A DNA stretch of 64,000 nt from Collimonas fungivorans (GTDB lineage: Bacteria > Pseudomonadota > Gammaproteobacteria > Burkholderiales > Burkholderiaceae_D): assembly GCF_001584145.1 (NCBI RefSeq), contig NZ_CP013232.1, forward strand, positions 3,720,001 through 3,784,000. The letters are read 5' to 3'. Made by a program: the position numbers and the translations under genes. The first letter of the stretch is position 1, and each line of letters opens with the position of its first letter. Below are positions 9,867 to 18,849 of the stretch, in pieces. The notes under the pieces were generated by a model. That model searched no databases. It was not told the DNA's origin and saw only the letters and a list, made by a program, of their open reading frames with translations.

Positions 9867-11006
9867 ATGTTCGATTATGAAACCTTAAAGGTCATCTGGT
9901 GGGGCTTTGTCGGCGTGCTGCTGATCGGCTTCGCCCTCACCGACGGCTTCGACTTCGGGGTCGGCATGATGCTGCCCTTCATCGGCAAGACCGACGGCGA
10001 ACGCCGGGTCGTCATCAATTCCATAGGCAGCACCTGGGAAGGCAACCAGACCTGGTTCATCACTGCCGGCGGCGCCATTTTCGCGGCCTGGCCGCTGGTG
10101 TACGGCGCGGCGTTCTCAGGCTTTTATGTGGCCCTGATGCTGCTGCTGTTCTCGCTGTTCTTCCGTCCGGTCGGTTTCGACTACCGCAGCAAGGTGGCCG
10201 ATACGCGCTGGCGCAATGCCTGGGACTGGGGCCTGTTCGCCGGCGGATTCGTGCCGCCGCTGATCTTCGGCGTAGCCTTTGGCAACCTGTTCCTCGGCGT
10301 GCCCTTCCATTATGACGACACCATGCGGGTTGAATATACCGGCAACTTCTTCCAGCTGCTCAATCCGTTCGGCCTGCTAGCCGGATTGCTGAGCGTAGCC
10401 ATGCTGCTGATGCACGGCGCGGCCTACCTGCAAGTGAAGACCGACGATGTGATCGCACAGCGCGCCCGCGGCGTCGCCAAAATCGCCGGCCTGGTCACCG
10501 CCGCGCTGTTCATCGCCGGCGGCTTCTGGGTCGCCTATGGCATCCATGGCTATCGCATCAGCGCCATGCCGGACATGAACACCGCCTTCATGCCGACCGC
10601 CAAAACCGTGACCACGGTTGCCGGCGCCTGGTTCGACAACTATGCGCACTGGCCGGCAATCTGGGCCCTGCCGGTGGTGGCGGTGGCGGCGGCGTTGCTG
10701 TGCACGGCATTCAGCAGCGCCAACAAGGCCATGGCGGCATTCCTTTCCAGCGGAGTCAGCGTCGCCGCGGTGATCCTCACTGCCGGCGCATCGCTGTTCC
10801 CATTCATCATGCCGTCCTCGCTCGACCCCAACAGCAGCCTCACCATCTGGGATGCGGTATCGAGCCACAAGACGCTGGGCATCATGTTCTGGGTGGTGGT
10901 CATCATGCTGCCGATCATCATGCTCTACACCACCTGGGTGTACCGGGTCATGCGCGGCAAGGTCACCCTCAAGCATATCGAAGACAACGAACACACCGCT
11001 TACTGA
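9867..11006 (+). CDS. cydB: Cytochrome bd ubiquinol oxidase subunit II
   Basis: A 379-residue membrane protein that pairs with CydA and stabilises the oxidase. It begins [19 protein letters not shown] and carries family stretches such as [44 protein letters not shown] and [12 protein letters not shown], nearly collinear with E. coli CydB (379 residues). It follows cydA by 12 bases, with AAGGAGAAA as ribosome site, and precedes cydX by 19 bases, so all belong to one operon. Confidence 0.97.
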   Translation: MFDYETLKVIWWGFVGVLLIGFALTDGFDFGVGMMLPFIGKTDGERRVVINSIGSTWEGNQTWFITAGGAIFAAWPLVYGAAFSGFYVALMLLLFSLFFRPVGFDYRSKVADTRWRNAWDWGLFAGGFVPPLIFGVAFGNLFLGVPFHYDDTMRVEYTGNFFQLLNPFGLLAGLLSVAMLLMHGAAYLQVKTDDVIAQRARGVAKIAGLVTAALFIAGGFWVAYGIHGYRISAMPDMNTAFMPTAKTVTTVAGAWFDNYAHWPAIWALPVVAVAAALLCTAFSSANKAMAAFLSSGVSVAAVILTAGASLFPFIMPSSLDPNSSLTIWDAVSSHKTLGIMFWVVVIMLPIIMLYTTWVYRVMRGKVTLKHIEDNEHTAY

Positions 11007-11025
11007 CAGGACAAGGGAGAAAATT

Positions 11026-11199
11026 ATGTGGTATTTCGCATGGATATTAGGAGTCGGCCTGGCGCTGGCGTTCGGCATCATCAACGTCATGTGGCTGGAA
11101 GCCAACTACGCCTTCGGCAGCCGCGACGAAGAAACCACGCGCGAGCGCTTTGAAAGCGCGGCGGCCGAGCATGAACAAGCACGGGCGCGCAAGAAATGA
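11026..11199 (+). CDS. cydX: Cytochrome bd small subunit CydX
   Basis: A 57-residue protein with the classic CydX start MWYFAWILGVGLALAFGIIN and the downstream NVMWLEANY motif. It forms one transmembrane helix that packs on CydA and stabilises the hemes. It is somewhat longer than the E. coli protein (37 residues), with a charged C-terminal tail (REEETT-like, ending RARKK). AAGGGAG lies before its ATG. It ends the bd oxidase genes; the next gene overlaps its stop by 4 bases. Confidence 0.93.
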   Translation: MWYFAWILGVGLALAFGIINVMWLEANYAFGSRDEETTRERFESAAAEHEQARARKK

Positions 11200-11707
11200 G
11201 CGCCGCCCACGCCGCAGCAACTCTGGTAACGCCCAGCGTCGAGTGCGAGGCGCTCTTGCCCGGCCATGATTTCGTCGATGCCTACCAGGTGCGGGCCGAG
11301 ATGACGGGCCTGAACGCCAGGCAGGCCGCCGATGCCATCGTCAAGCATCCGCCCGGCTGGATCAGCCAGCTGGTGGCGACCCGCAACCGCGTGGTGAGAT
11401 TGTTCGGCCTGCGCACGGTGGAAATCGGCGTCGACGATCCGCATGCGTCGCAGCAAACGGTAGGCGGCTTTCCGCTGGTGGCGCAGTCGGAGCGTGAAGT
11501 GGTGCTGGGCTTCGACGACAGCCATCTGGATTTCCGCGTCAGCATCAGAGTTGCGCCAGACGGCCCGAGGCGACCCAAGTAACGGTCTCGACCATAGTCA
11601 AGACCAACAACCTGCTGGGACGCAGCTATCTGGCGGCGATCATGCCCTTCCACCGCCTGATCGTGCGCCATTTGCTGGAACAAGCCAGGTTCGGCCAGGT
11701 CAGTTAG
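11196..11707 (+). pseudogene. DUF2867 family protein, frameshifted
   Basis: The first frame gives 128 residues (DFVDAYQVRAEMTGLNARQA, VGGFPLVAQSEREVVLGFDD) and stops at 11582. A second frame continues from about 11552 to 11707 with EATQVTVSTIVKTNNLLGR then SYLAAIMPFHRLIVRHLLEQ, which is the expected DUF2867 C-terminus. One indel between about 11556 and 11570 therefore splits a gene of normal length (about 170 residues). The start overlaps the cydX stop (ATGA), so it was translationally coupled to the bd operon. DUF2867 has no assigned function. It may be a true pseudogene or a sequencing error. Confidence 0.75.
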
Positions 11708-11936
11708 CGACCTCGGCCTCACATCCGGTTTCAGCTGCCGTCGCAAGCTCCTCCACGCCGTCATCTGCGCTAATGGCCAGCGCCACCTGCTCCAGCTTGG
11801 TCACCGCCACATTCAGCGAATCGTTGATCTGCGCCTTGGCGTGTTCGGGCATGGTTTCAGCTATCTGCGCCAAAGCCCCTGCCAGGTCGATTACCGCCAG
11901 CGTCAGGTCGGCAATCAGGTCGCGTTCGTTTGTCAT
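11700..11936 (-). CDS. Small hypothetical protein
   Basis: A 78-residue acidic, Ala-rich, mostly helical protein (DLIADLTLAVIDLAGALAQI, VAVTKLEQVALAI) with no signal peptide or membrane helix. I do not recognise a family. Its end overlaps the 3' end of the convergent DUF2867 gene by 8 bases. The heptad-like Leu/Ile spacing suggests a helical bundle or coiled coil. It is kept because the codons look like those of neighbouring genes, but it could be spurious. Confidence 0.45.
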   Translation of the reverse strand: MTNERDLIADLTLAVIDLAGALAQIAETMPEHAKAQINDSLNVAVTKLEQVALAISADDGVEELATAAETGCEAEVAN

Positions 11937-12051
11937 CGCTCAAGGTCCAGTATCATGCGGGGACGGCATTATTACATTACACGGCCGAATGCAAAACCGC
12001 CGTGGAATAAAAACGTCATAAAAAAACTCCATTCCTGCTGGAAGCTGAATC

Positions 12052-13206
12052 TTGAATCATCGAACAACACAGACATCGCTGGCCCTGTTTTGCAAAGTCG
12101 TCGACAACTACGGCGACATCGGCATCTGCTGGCGCCTGGCGCGGCAGCTGGAGCAGGAGCACGGCATCGCCGTCACCTTATGGGTGGACAACCTCGCCAG
12201 CTTCCGCCGGATCTGCCCGCAAGTCGCCATCGATCGCGAACTGCAGCAGATTGGCGCCGTAACGGTACGCCACTGGTCTGGCCAGGATGGCGCGTTTACG
12301 GCCGCCGACGTGGCCGACATCGTGATCGAATTTTTCGCCTGCGACATACCGCCCGCCTATATTGCGGCGATGGCGGAGCGCGCACCGCATCCGGTGTGGC
12401 TGAACCTGGAAGGGCTTAGCGCCGAAGCCTGGGTAGAAGGCTGCCACGCGCTGCCCTCGCCCCAATCGCGATCCTTGACCAAATATTTCTTCTTCCCCGG
12501 CTTCACCAGCAAGACCGGCGGCCTGCTGCTCGAATCCGGCCTGCTGCTGCAACGCCAGGCATTTCAACAGGATCCGGCCGCGATCGCGGCCTTTCTCAGT
12601 CAGTTTGGCGTGACGCCGGCAGAGATGGCATCCCTGAAAATTTCCCTGTTCTGTTATCCGCAAGCGCCGGCCCCGGCTTTATTCGAGGCCTGGCAAAACA
12701 GCGGCGTAGCGATGACCTGCCTGGTGCCTGAAGGCGTCGCCGTCGACGCCGTCGAAGCATTTCTTGGAAAACAGGCGCAAGCCGGGGCCAGCGCGACTCG
12801 CGGCGCATTGACCGTGCGGGTGCTGCCCTTCATGCCGCAGCCGGACTACGACAAGCTGCTGTGGTCCTGTGACCTCAATTTCGTGCGAGGCGAGGATTCC
12901 TTCGTGCGCGCCCAGTGGGCCGGCAAGCCGTTTGTCTGGCATATCTATCCGCAAGACGAGGATTTGCATCACGTTAAATTGAACGCCTTCCTGCAGTCCT
13001 ATGCGGGCACAACGGAAAAGCTGGCCGAATTCTCCCTATGCTGGAATGAAGCCAAGAAAGAGGCGGTGGACTGGGCAACGCTATGGCCGTCATTTGCAGC
13101 CGACATGCCAAAAATTGCCATCATGGCCATGGATTGGCAGCAGCAAATGTTGGCAAATGGCGACTTGGCCGGCAATTTACTGAAGTTTGCCGAAACAGTT
13201 AGGTAA
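12052..13206 (+). CDS. earP: EF-P arginine rhamnosyltransferase
   Basis: A 384-residue cytoplasmic GT-B glycosyltransferase that transfers rhamnose from dTDP-rhamnose to an arginine of EF-P, which then relieves ribosome stalling at polyproline. The family start FCKVVDNYGDIGICWRLARQ has the catalytic-site Asp residues, and the C-terminal nucleotide-sugar site RGEDSFVRAQWAGKPFVWHI follows, then YPQDEDLHH. Translation apparently starts at TTG 12052 because no in-frame ATG precedes the conserved N-terminus; GGAAG lies upstream. Its substrate gene efp is 138 bases downstream on the same strand, the usual arrangement. Confidence 0.95.
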   Translation: MNHRTTQTSLALFCKVVDNYGDIGICWRLARQLEQEHGIAVTLWVDNLASFRRICPQVAIDRELQQIGAVTVRHWSGQDGAFTAADVADIVIEFFACDIPPAYIAAMAERAPHPVWLNLEGLSAEAWVEGCHALPSPQSRSLTKYFFFPGFTSKTGGLLLESGLLLQRQAFQQDPAAIAAFLSQFGVTPAEMASLKISLFCYPQAPAPALFEAWQNSGVAMTCLVPEGVAVDAVEAFLGKQAQAGASATRGALTVRVLPFMPQPDYDKLLWSCDLNFVRGEDSFVRAQWAGKPFVWHIYPQDEDLHHVKLNAFLQSYAGTTEKLAEFSLCWNEAKKEAVDWATLWPSFAADMPKIAIMAMDWQQQMLANGDLAGNLLKFAETVR

Positions 13207-13344
13207 GAGGCATGGAAAAATAGGTTAAAATATAGGGCTAATTTTTGACGCAATTAAAAATTCAATCATACGTTGGCTTGCGGCGCTTTTTGCCAGTAGG
13301 CTACAAATGATTCTTAAGTAACCTACTTTTTACGTATATTCGCT

Positions 13345-13914
13345 ATGAAACCTGCAAAAGAAATTCGTGTCGGCAACATCATCATGGTCGACAGCAAGCC
13401 TATGATCGTCTTGCGCTCTGACGTCAACGGTTCGAGCCGCACGGGCTTCACCTACAAGTGGAAACTGAAGAACCTGCTGACCAACGCTCCGATGGAAAAC
13501 GTTTTCCGCGGCGACGACAAGTTCGACGTGGTCGTACTCGACAAGAAACCTGTGACTTATTCGTATTTCGCCGATCCGCTGTTCGTGTTCATGGACACCG
13601 ACTACGAACAGTATGAAATCGAAGCAGAAAACCTGGGCGACGCCCTGCACTACCTGAAAGACGGCATGGAATGCGAAGCCGTGTTTTACGACGGCAAGGC
13701 AATCTCGGTCGAACTGCCGACCACGATCCAGCGCCAGGTTGTCTACTCGGAGCCGGCAGTCAAGGGCAACACTTCGGGCAACGTGCTGAAAGAAGCCAAG
13801 ATCGAAAACGCCATCGAAGCCAACCAGCACATCGTCATGGTGCCGCTGTTCGTCAGCTCCGACGACATGATCGAAATCGACACACGCACCAACGAGTTCA
13901 AGAAGCGCGCTTAA
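13345..13914 (+). CDS. efp: Elongation factor P, Arg32 type
   Basis: A 189-residue translation factor that binds ribosomes stalled at consecutive prolines. Three beta domains are present: the N-terminal KOW-like domain, the middle domain ([20 protein letters not shown]) and the C-terminal OB domain ending [12 protein letters not shown]. The tip residue of the domain I loop ([10 protein letters not shown]) is Arg32, the rhamnosylation site of EarP-type EF-P, not the Lys used by EpmA. This agrees with earP immediately upstream. A strong terminator follows. Confidence 0.97.
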   Translation: MKPAKEIRVGNIIMVDSKPMIVLRSDVNGSSRTGFTYKWKLKNLLTNAPMENVFRGDDKFDVVVLDKKPVTYSYFADPLFVFMDTDYEQYEIEAENLGDALHYLKDGMECEAVFYDGKAISVELPTTIQRQVVYSEPAVKGNTSGNVLKEAKIENAIEANQHIVMVPLFVSSDDMIEIDTRTNEFKKRA

Positions 13915-13934
13915 TACTCCCGCCTTCAAAAAAA

Positions 13935-13966
13935 AACGCTGCGGATTCTTCCGCAGCGTTTTTTTT
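13935..13966. terminator. Rho-independent terminator of efp
   Basis: Arms AACGCTGCGG and CCGCAGCGTT with a 6-base loop, followed by a T-run on the plus strand and preceded by an A-run. It can also serve the convergent MFS gene. Confidence 0.88.
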
Positions 13967-13995
13967 CGCCCGCCCCATGCCAGGCGGACCGCCAT

Positions 13996-15246
13996 TTATT
14001 GGCTCAGGGTCTCAGCCAGTTTCTTGTTGTTGAACCCGAAGCTGGCGATCACCGCCAGGCTGGCCAGCGCCAGTGCGCCGCCCAGCCACAGGGTAGACGG
14101 GATGCCGAGCGAATCGACCACCACGCCGCCGGTGGACGAACCCACCGCAATCGCTACCTGCACAATGCTGACGAACAACGCCGAGCCGGCTTCCGGCAAA
14201 TCAGGCGACGACAGTTGCAGCCAGATGCTGGCGCACAGCGGGATGGCGCCGAACGCCACGCCCCAGGCCAATACCATCGTCACCACGCCTGCTTGCGATG
14301 CATGCAGCAGCGGCAACGCCAGCAAAGCCACCATCAGGATCGCCACCATGGAAAACAGCGACAGCTGCAGATTGCGGGAGACGGTAGTCGAGATCGCAAA
14401 ATTCGAAACAAACCCGACAAAACCGAAGCCCAGCAGCACCGAAGTAATCGCCGGCAGGCTGAATCCAGCGCTTTGCACCAGGAACGGCGTGACGTAGGTG
14501 TAGGCGGAAAAGTGCGCACCGAACACCAGCGCCACCATCAGCAGGCTTTTACGGATGGTGGCCCGGCCCAGCAACGCGCCCAGGTCGCTAAAGCGTATCG
14601 CCGCCTTTGACGGCAGCGAAGGCAGCAGCAGCGCCTGCGCGGCCAGCGCCACGGCAGCCAGCACGCCGGTGGCGATGAACGAAGCGCGCCAGGAAGCCAG
14701 GGTGCTGATGAAGGTTCCGAGCGGCACCCCGATCACCGTGGCAAAGGTGACGCCGGTCAGTATCATGGCCGTTGCCTTGGCGGCGTGCTCTTCCCGCACC
14801 AGCCGCGCCGAAGTCGCCAGCGCCAGTGTCCAGAATCCGCCCAGCGCCGCGCCCAGCAGGGCGCGCCCCAACAGCATCGTGCCAAAACCGGGAGCCATGG
14901 CCGAGATCAGGTTGGACGCCAGCAGCAGCACCGACAGCATCAGCAAGATCAGGCGGCGGTTGATGCGCCCTGCTCCCAGCATCAGCCCCGGCGCCGAGAT
15001 GGCAGCAATCACTCCCGGCGTGGTCACCATCAGACCGGCGGTGCCGGGCGAAACGCCAAGGTCGCGCGCAATTTGCGGCAGCAGCCCGACCGGCAGGAAT
15101 TCGGTGGTGACAAAAGCAAATGCGCCTATCGCCACCGCTACCACCGACAGCCAGGAACGCAAAGGCGATGCTGCACTGCTGACATGAACCGGCAGGTCGA
15201 GAAGACTGTCGTTTTGTGCGCTGATCGCCGCCATATTTTTTTCCAT
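13996..15246 (-). CDS. MFS efflux transporter (DHA1, NepI-like)
   Basis: A 416-residue, 12-helix inner-membrane exporter of the DHA1 family. The stretches FVTTEFLPVGLLPQIARDLG, GRALLGAALGGFWTLALATS and the PLGTFISTLASWRASF loop resemble E. coli NepI (purine ribonucleoside efflux) and YdhP-type transporters. The exported compound is unknown. CAGGAG lies 7 bases before the ATG at 15246. Two inverted repeats between this gene and the upstream Rrf2 gene match one in the rrf2 promoter, so it is probably repressed by that Rrf2 protein. Confidence 0.85.
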   Translation of the reverse strand: MEKNMAAISAQNDSLLDLPVHVSSAASPLRSWLSVVAVAIGAFAFVTTEFLPVGLLPQIARDLGVSPGTAGLMVTTPGVIAAISAPGLMLGAGRINRRLILLMLSVLLLASNLISAMAPGFGTMLLGRALLGAALGGFWTLALATSARLVREEHAAKATAMILTGVTFATVIGVPLGTFISTLASWRASFIATGVLAAVALAAQALLLPSLPSKAAIRFSDLGALLGRATIRKSLLMVALVFGAHFSAYTYVTPFLVQSAGFSLPAITSVLLGFGFVGFVSNFAISTTVSRNLQLSLFSMVAILMVALLALPLLHASQAGVVTMVLAWGVAFGAIPLCASIWLQLSSPDLPEAGSALFVSIVQVAIAVGSSTGGVVVDSLGIPSTLWLGGALALASLAVIASFGFNNKKLAETLSQ

Positions 15247-15366
15247 GTGAAACTCCTGTTCTTTACGCTGATAGAACTAACCAAAATCGATAAAAATGCA
15301 GCCGGCACTGACCAACCGCGCCGGCTGCCTTGCATCAGGTTTGCGGCAATCCGCTTCGCCGCCATT

Positions 15367-15393
15367 AAACTGTAGTATTTTTTAATACAGTTT
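15367..15393. promoter_or_regulatory. Rrf2-type operator, copy 1 (upstream of MFS gene)
   Basis: Perfect 8-base arms AAACTGTA and TACAGTTT separated by 11 bases. Same half-sites and spacing as the copies at 15429-15461 and 15910-15932. It lies about 120 bases before the MFS start. Confidence 0.65.
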
Positions 15394-15428
15394 AGAATAT
15401 AAAAATAGGATCAAAATCGATCCCTGCC

Positions 15429-15461
15429 AATTAACTGTATATGATTTTTATACAGTTAATT
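15429..15461. promoter_or_regulatory. Rrf2-type operator, copy 2
   Basis: Arms AATTAACTGTATA and TATACAGTTAATT, 13 bases each, perfect, around TGATTTT. This again gives ACTGTA-N11-TACAGT. It could also fold as a weak terminator after rrf2, but it is AT-rich and shares its half-site with two other copies. Confidence 0.65.
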
Positions 15462-15474
15462 ATAAAAAAAACCA

Positions 15475-15909
15475 CTATGCTTCAGTCTTGTCGGCGATCT
15501 TGTTGACCAGCTCGGACAATTTTCTTTCCCGCAAAATATCCAGCAAAGCGCCTTCAACTTCCGACACCACCGGGTCCAGCACCATATCCATGCCGCAGCT
15601 GACCGGACAGCAAAGGTCTTTCGAGCGCGTATTGTGCTTCAGCACCGGCCCTTCTTCCACCGCCTGGTAGATCTCCGCCAGGTTGATGTCCGACGCCGGC
15701 CGCGCCAGCTGCACGCCGCCACCCTTGCCTTCCTTGGTCAGCACCAGCCTGGCCTTGCTCAGCTTGCGCAGCAGTTCACGCACAAAAACGGGATTGGTGT
15801 TGACACTGGCGGCAATAGCGGTAGAAGGCCAAAACACTTCCCCGCCCCTGGTAGCGTACTCGACGCTGACTAAAATGTGTGCCGCCACGGCAAATCGACT
15901 CGACTTCAT
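15475..15909 (-). CDS. Rrf2-family transcriptional regulator
   Basis: A 144-residue Rrf2 protein. The winged helix-turn-helix is typical: SSRFAVAAHILVSVEY, then STAIAASVNTNPVFVRELLR, then a Gly-rich wing KEGKGGGVQLAR. Three cysteines (CCPVSC, about residues 99-104) lie where Fe-S Rrf2 sensors carry cluster ligands, but the spacing differs from IscR and NsrR, so cluster binding is uncertain. Dyads of the form ACTGTA-N11-TACAGT cover its own promoter and lie ahead of the MFS exporter gene, which suggests autoregulation plus exporter control. The ATG lies 6 bases after a putative -10. Confidence 0.9.
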   Translation of the reverse strand: MKSSRFAVAAHILVSVEYATRGGEVFWPSTAIAASVNTNPVFVRELLRKLSKARLVLTKEGKGGGVQLARPASDINLAEIYQAVEEGPVLKHNTRSKDLCCPVSCGMDMVLDPVVSEVEGALLDILRERKLSELVNKIADKTEA

Positions 15910-15945
15910 ACTGTAATCTTATTCGATACAGATACTACCGGTCAA
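15910..15945 (-). promoter_or_regulatory. rrf2 promoter with overlapping operator copy 3
   Basis: On the minus strand, TTGACC (15940-15945) and TAAGAT (15916-15921) are 18 bases apart, and the ATG begins 6 bases after the -10. The dyad ACTGTA-N11-TACAGA (15910-15932) covers the -10. A transcript starting at the usual distance would be leaderless. Confidence 0.55.
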
Positions 15946-16039
15946 GTAATTTTGTTGCATAAGCTTATGCAGGGCAGGAATGACCGCCGAGGCAATGCCA
16001 CAATGAGCGAACTGCCACAAAACACATAATGGAGAGCAA

Positions 16040-16327
16040 ATGCCCAAATATCTCGACAGAGCCGCCGTAGTACAGCTGGAGGATTTGCCGAATATCGGCA
16101 AGGCTGGCGCTGCCGACCTGCGCCGCATCGGCATTCAGAGCCCAGGTCAATTGGTTGGCCAATCGCCACTGCAGATGTACGACGCCCTGTGCGCCAAGAC
16201 CGGCGCCCGGCATGACCCCTGCGTGATCGACGTATTCATGTCGGCAGTGCGCTATATGGAAGGCGCCGAGCCGCTGCCGTGGTGGTCGTACACGGCAGAG
16301 CGCAAGCGCCTGCTCAAGTCAGGATAA
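16040..16327 (+). CDS. Helix-hairpin-helix protein, Cdd1/pathogenicity-locus family
   Basis: A 95-residue protein with a helix-hairpin-helix at LEDLPNIGKAGAADLRRIGI (about residues 13-32), followed by SPGQLVGQSPLQMYDALCAK and DPCVIDVFMSAVRYMEG. This pattern matches the small Cdd1 family, annotated as pathogenicity locus or mitomycin-resistance protein. A non-specific DNA-binding role is likely from the fold; nothing more is known. Its stop is directly next to the convergent mmsB end. ATGGAGAGCAA before the ATG is a fair ribosome site. Confidence 0.75.
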   Translation: MPKYLDRAAVVQLEDLPNIGKAGAADLRRIGIQSPGQLVGQSPLQMYDALCAKTGARHDPCVIDVFMSAVRYMEGAEPLPWWSYTAERKRLLKSG

Positions 16328-17227
16328 CTAAGCTCCTTCGGTTTTGGCCAGCATATTAAAAATGCTGGAAAAATCCAGCCCGCCGGCGCCGCTCTTGCTG
16401 TGGATGTCGTACAGGTTGCGCGCCAGCGCGCCGAGCGGCACGCTGCTGCCGGTGGACAGCGAATTTTCCACCGCCAGCCCCAGGTCCTTGAGCATCAGGT
16501 CGACGCCGAAGCCGCCGGCGTAGCCCTTGGATGCCGGCGCATTTTCCATCACGCCGGGGCACGGGTTGTACACTTCCAGCGCCCAGTTGCGGCCCGAACT
16601 TTTTGCCATGATTTCCGACAGCACCTTGGGATCCATGCCGTTCGCCATGCCCAGCCGGATCGCTTCGCAGCTGCCTATCATCAGGATCCCCAGCAGCATG
16701 TTGTTGCACACCTTGACGGTCTGGCCGCTGCCGTTATCGCCGGCGTGGAAGATTGCCTTGCCCATTTTTTCCAGGTAAGGCTTGGCAAGGGCAAAGCCAT
16801 CCGCGGAACCGCCGACCATGAAGGTCAGCGTGCCGGCAGCGGCGCCGCCGGTGCCGCCCGAGACCGGAGCATCAAGCATGGTGAAACCCTTGTCGCGCGC
16901 CACCGCAGCTACCTTGCGGGCAGCCTCGGGGGCGATGGTCGAGCAGTCGATCAGCAATGTGCCCGGCGCAACCTGCGCCAGGATACCGTTGGGACCAAGG
17001 TAGGCGGCCTCGACGTGACGGCTGGCCGGCAACATCGTGATGACGATCCTGGCCGCCGCCACCGCAGCCGGCAAATCGCTGCCGGTGCTGCCGCCGCCGG
17101 CGACAAACTTGTCGACGCTGGCTGCCACCAGGTCATGGCCGCTGACTTTGCAGCCGGCTTTCACCAGGTTCAGCGCCATCGGCAAACCCATATTGCCGAG
17201 GCCGATAAAAACGATGTCGCTACTCAT
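16328..17227 (-). CDS. mmsB: 3-hydroxyisobutyrate dehydrogenase
   Basis: A 299-residue NAD-dependent beta-hydroxyacid dehydrogenase of valine degradation (3-hydroxyisobutyrate to methylmalonate semialdehyde). Seen: the Rossmann motif GLGNMGLPMALNLVKAG at the N-terminus, the substrate-binding DAPVSGGTGGA, and the catalytic Lys region VKVCNNMLLG. Length is that of the family. GGAG precedes the ATG. It follows mmsA by 36 bases and uses its product chain in reverse order: MmsB makes the substrate of MmsA. Both end the block controlled, probably, by the LysR gene at 20186. Confidence 0.95.
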   Translation of the reverse strand: MSSDIVFIGLGNMGLPMALNLVKAGCKVSGHDLVAASVDKFVAGGGSTGSDLPAAVAAARIVITMLPASRHVEAAYLGPNGILAQVAPGTLLIDCSTIAPEAARKVAAVARDKGFTMLDAPVSGGTGGAAAGTLTFMVGGSADGFALAKPYLEKMGKAIFHAGDNGSGQTVKVCNNMLLGILMIGSCEAIRLGMANGMDPKVLSEIMAKSSGRNWALEVYNPCPGVMENAPASKGYAGGFGVDLMLKDLGLAVENSLSTGSSVPLGALARNLYDIHSKSGAGGLDFSSIFNMLAKTEGA

Positions 17228-17263
17228 GTCAAACTCTCCTGTGACTTGTTAGGTGGTGCGCGA

Positions 17264-18769
17264 TCACTTCATGGAAATCGTCGTATTGATCTCGCCGCCG
17301 TCCGCATCCGGCGCAAACCAGCGAGCGGTCACGGTCTTGGTCTGGGTCCAGAACTGCACCGCCTGTTTGCCGTTAGGGCCGAGATCACCCAGCTTGGAAG
17401 CGCGCGAACCGGTAAAGCTGAAATAAGCCACCGGCACCGGGATCGGCACGTTGATGCCGACCTGGCCGACATCGATCTCGTTCTGGAACTTGCGCGCGGA
17501 CCAGCCCGAGGAGGTAAAGATCGAGGTGCCGTTGCCGTTCGGGTTGGCGTTGATGAAGGCAATCGCCTCGTCCAGCGTTTCCAGTTCGACCACGCACATG
17601 GCCGGGCCGAAAATCTCTTGCGTATAGATATCCATCTCGGCAGTCACGCCGGAAAAAATGGTCGGGCCGACAAAATTGCCGTCAGGGTAGCCCGCCACCT
17701 GGCAGTTGCGGCCATCCAGCAGCAGTTGCGCGCCCTGCTCCACGCCCGATCCGATCAGGCGTTCGGTGCGTGCCTTGGCGGCTTTCGACACCATCGGCCC
17801 GAGGTCGGCCTTGCGGTCGCTGCCCGGCCCGATCTTCAGGCCGCGCGAACGCTCGACGATTTCCGGCAGCCAGGAACGCGCCTTGCCCACCAGCAGCACC
17901 ATCGAATTCGCCATGCAGCGCTGGCCGGCGGCGCCGAACGCCGCGCCCAGCAGGTTGTTGATGGCCTGGTCCTTGTTGGCGTCGGGCAGCACGATGCAGT
18001 GGTTCTTCGCGCCCATCATGCATTGCGCGCGCTTGCCGGCCTCGCTGGAACGGCGATAGATATGGGTGCCGACGCTGGTTGAACCGATGAAGGAAATCGC
18101 CTTGATGTCAGGATGGTCGCACAGCATGTTGGCCACGTCCGGTCCGCCGTGGACCACGTTCAGCACGCCCGGCGGCAAGCCGGCTTGCTGCGCCAGTTCG
18201 ACCAGGAACAGCGAAGACGAAGGATCTTGCTCGGACGGTTTCAGGATGAAGGTATTACCGCAGGCGACCGCTACCGGGAACATGAAACAAGGCAGCATCA
18301 CCGGGAAGTTGAACGCCGTAATGCCGGCGCCGACGCCCAGCGGCTGGTTGATGGTGTAGACATCGACGCCGGTGGCGGCATTCTCGGCCAGCTCGCCCAG
18401 CTGCAGCGAGGTGATGGAACAGGCATGCTCGACCACTTCCAGGCCGCGCATCACTTCGCCTTCGGCATCCGGCAGGGTCTTGCCGTGCTCGCGCGTAATC
18501 AGCTCGGCCAGCGGCGCAATGTTTTCGCGCAGCAGCTGCTGGAACTTGAGCATGATGCGCATGCGCTGCGCCAGCGAGGTGTTGCGCCAGCTGGCGAAGG
18601 CCTGTTTGGCGTTGGCTACCGCGTGGTCGACTTCGGCCTTGGTGGCGAACGGCACGCGCGCCACCACTTCCTGGGTCGCCGGGTTGAGGACATCGCGCCA
18701 CTCGGTGCTGGCCGACTGCACGGTCTTGCCGCCGATATATAGAGGGATGTTAGGGATATTGGTAGACAT
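17264..18769 (-). CDS. mmsA: Methylmalonate-semialdehyde dehydrogenase (CoA-acylating)
   Basis: A 501-residue aldehyde dehydrogenase that converts methylmalonate semialdehyde to propionyl-CoA with NAD+ and CoA, the last step of distal valine degradation. The catalytic Cys is in [17 protein letters not shown], and the family-specific [20 protein letters not shown] stretch is intact. An upstream ATG would add 6 residues, but the ATG at 18769 has AGGA 7 bases before it and begins [14 protein letters not shown]. It is paired with mmsB; the binding-protein gene lies upstream on the same strand. Confidence 0.95.
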   Translation of the reverse strand: MSTNIPNIPLYIGGKTVQSASTEWRDVLNPATQEVVARVPFATKAEVDHAVANAKQAFASWRNTSLAQRMRIMLKFQQLLRENIAPLAELITREHGKTLPDAEGEVMRGLEVVEHACSITSLQLGELAENAATGVDVYTINQPLGVGAGITAFNFPVMLPCFMFPVAVACGNTFILKPSEQDPSSSLFLVELAQQAGLPPGVLNVVHGGPDVANMLCDHPDIKAISFIGSTSVGTHIYRRSSEAGKRAQCMMGAKNHCIVLPDANKDQAINNLLGAAFGAAGQRCMANSMVLLVGKARSWLPEIVERSRGLKIGPGSDRKADLGPMVSKAAKARTERLIGSGVEQGAQLLLDGRNCQVAGYPDGNFVGPTIFSGVTAEMDIYTQEIFGPAMCVVELETLDEAIAFINANPNGNGTSIFTSSGWSARKFQNEIDVGQVGINVPIPVPVAYFSFTGSRASKLGDLGPNGKQAVQFWTQTKTVTARWFAPDADGGEINTTISMK

Positions 18770-18849
18770 GATGACTTCCTCGAACAATTAAGAAAAACAA
18801 TTAGGAAATGAATGGCGCCGGCGCCGCAACGCCGAGCACCCTGTGTGTA

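Noticed and set aside
13207..13344. A promoter just before efp
   Set aside because: TTGACG at 13245 has only a poor -10 at suitable distance, so no promoter is claimed.
15429..15461. Terminator of the rrf2 gene
   Set aside because: AT-rich stem with a half-site shared by two other dyads; an operator explains all three better, though a dual role cannot be excluded.
16400..18082. A 560-residue plus-strand open frame
   Set aside because: Runs antisense across both mmsB and mmsA; composition is typical of a GC-rich shadow frame.
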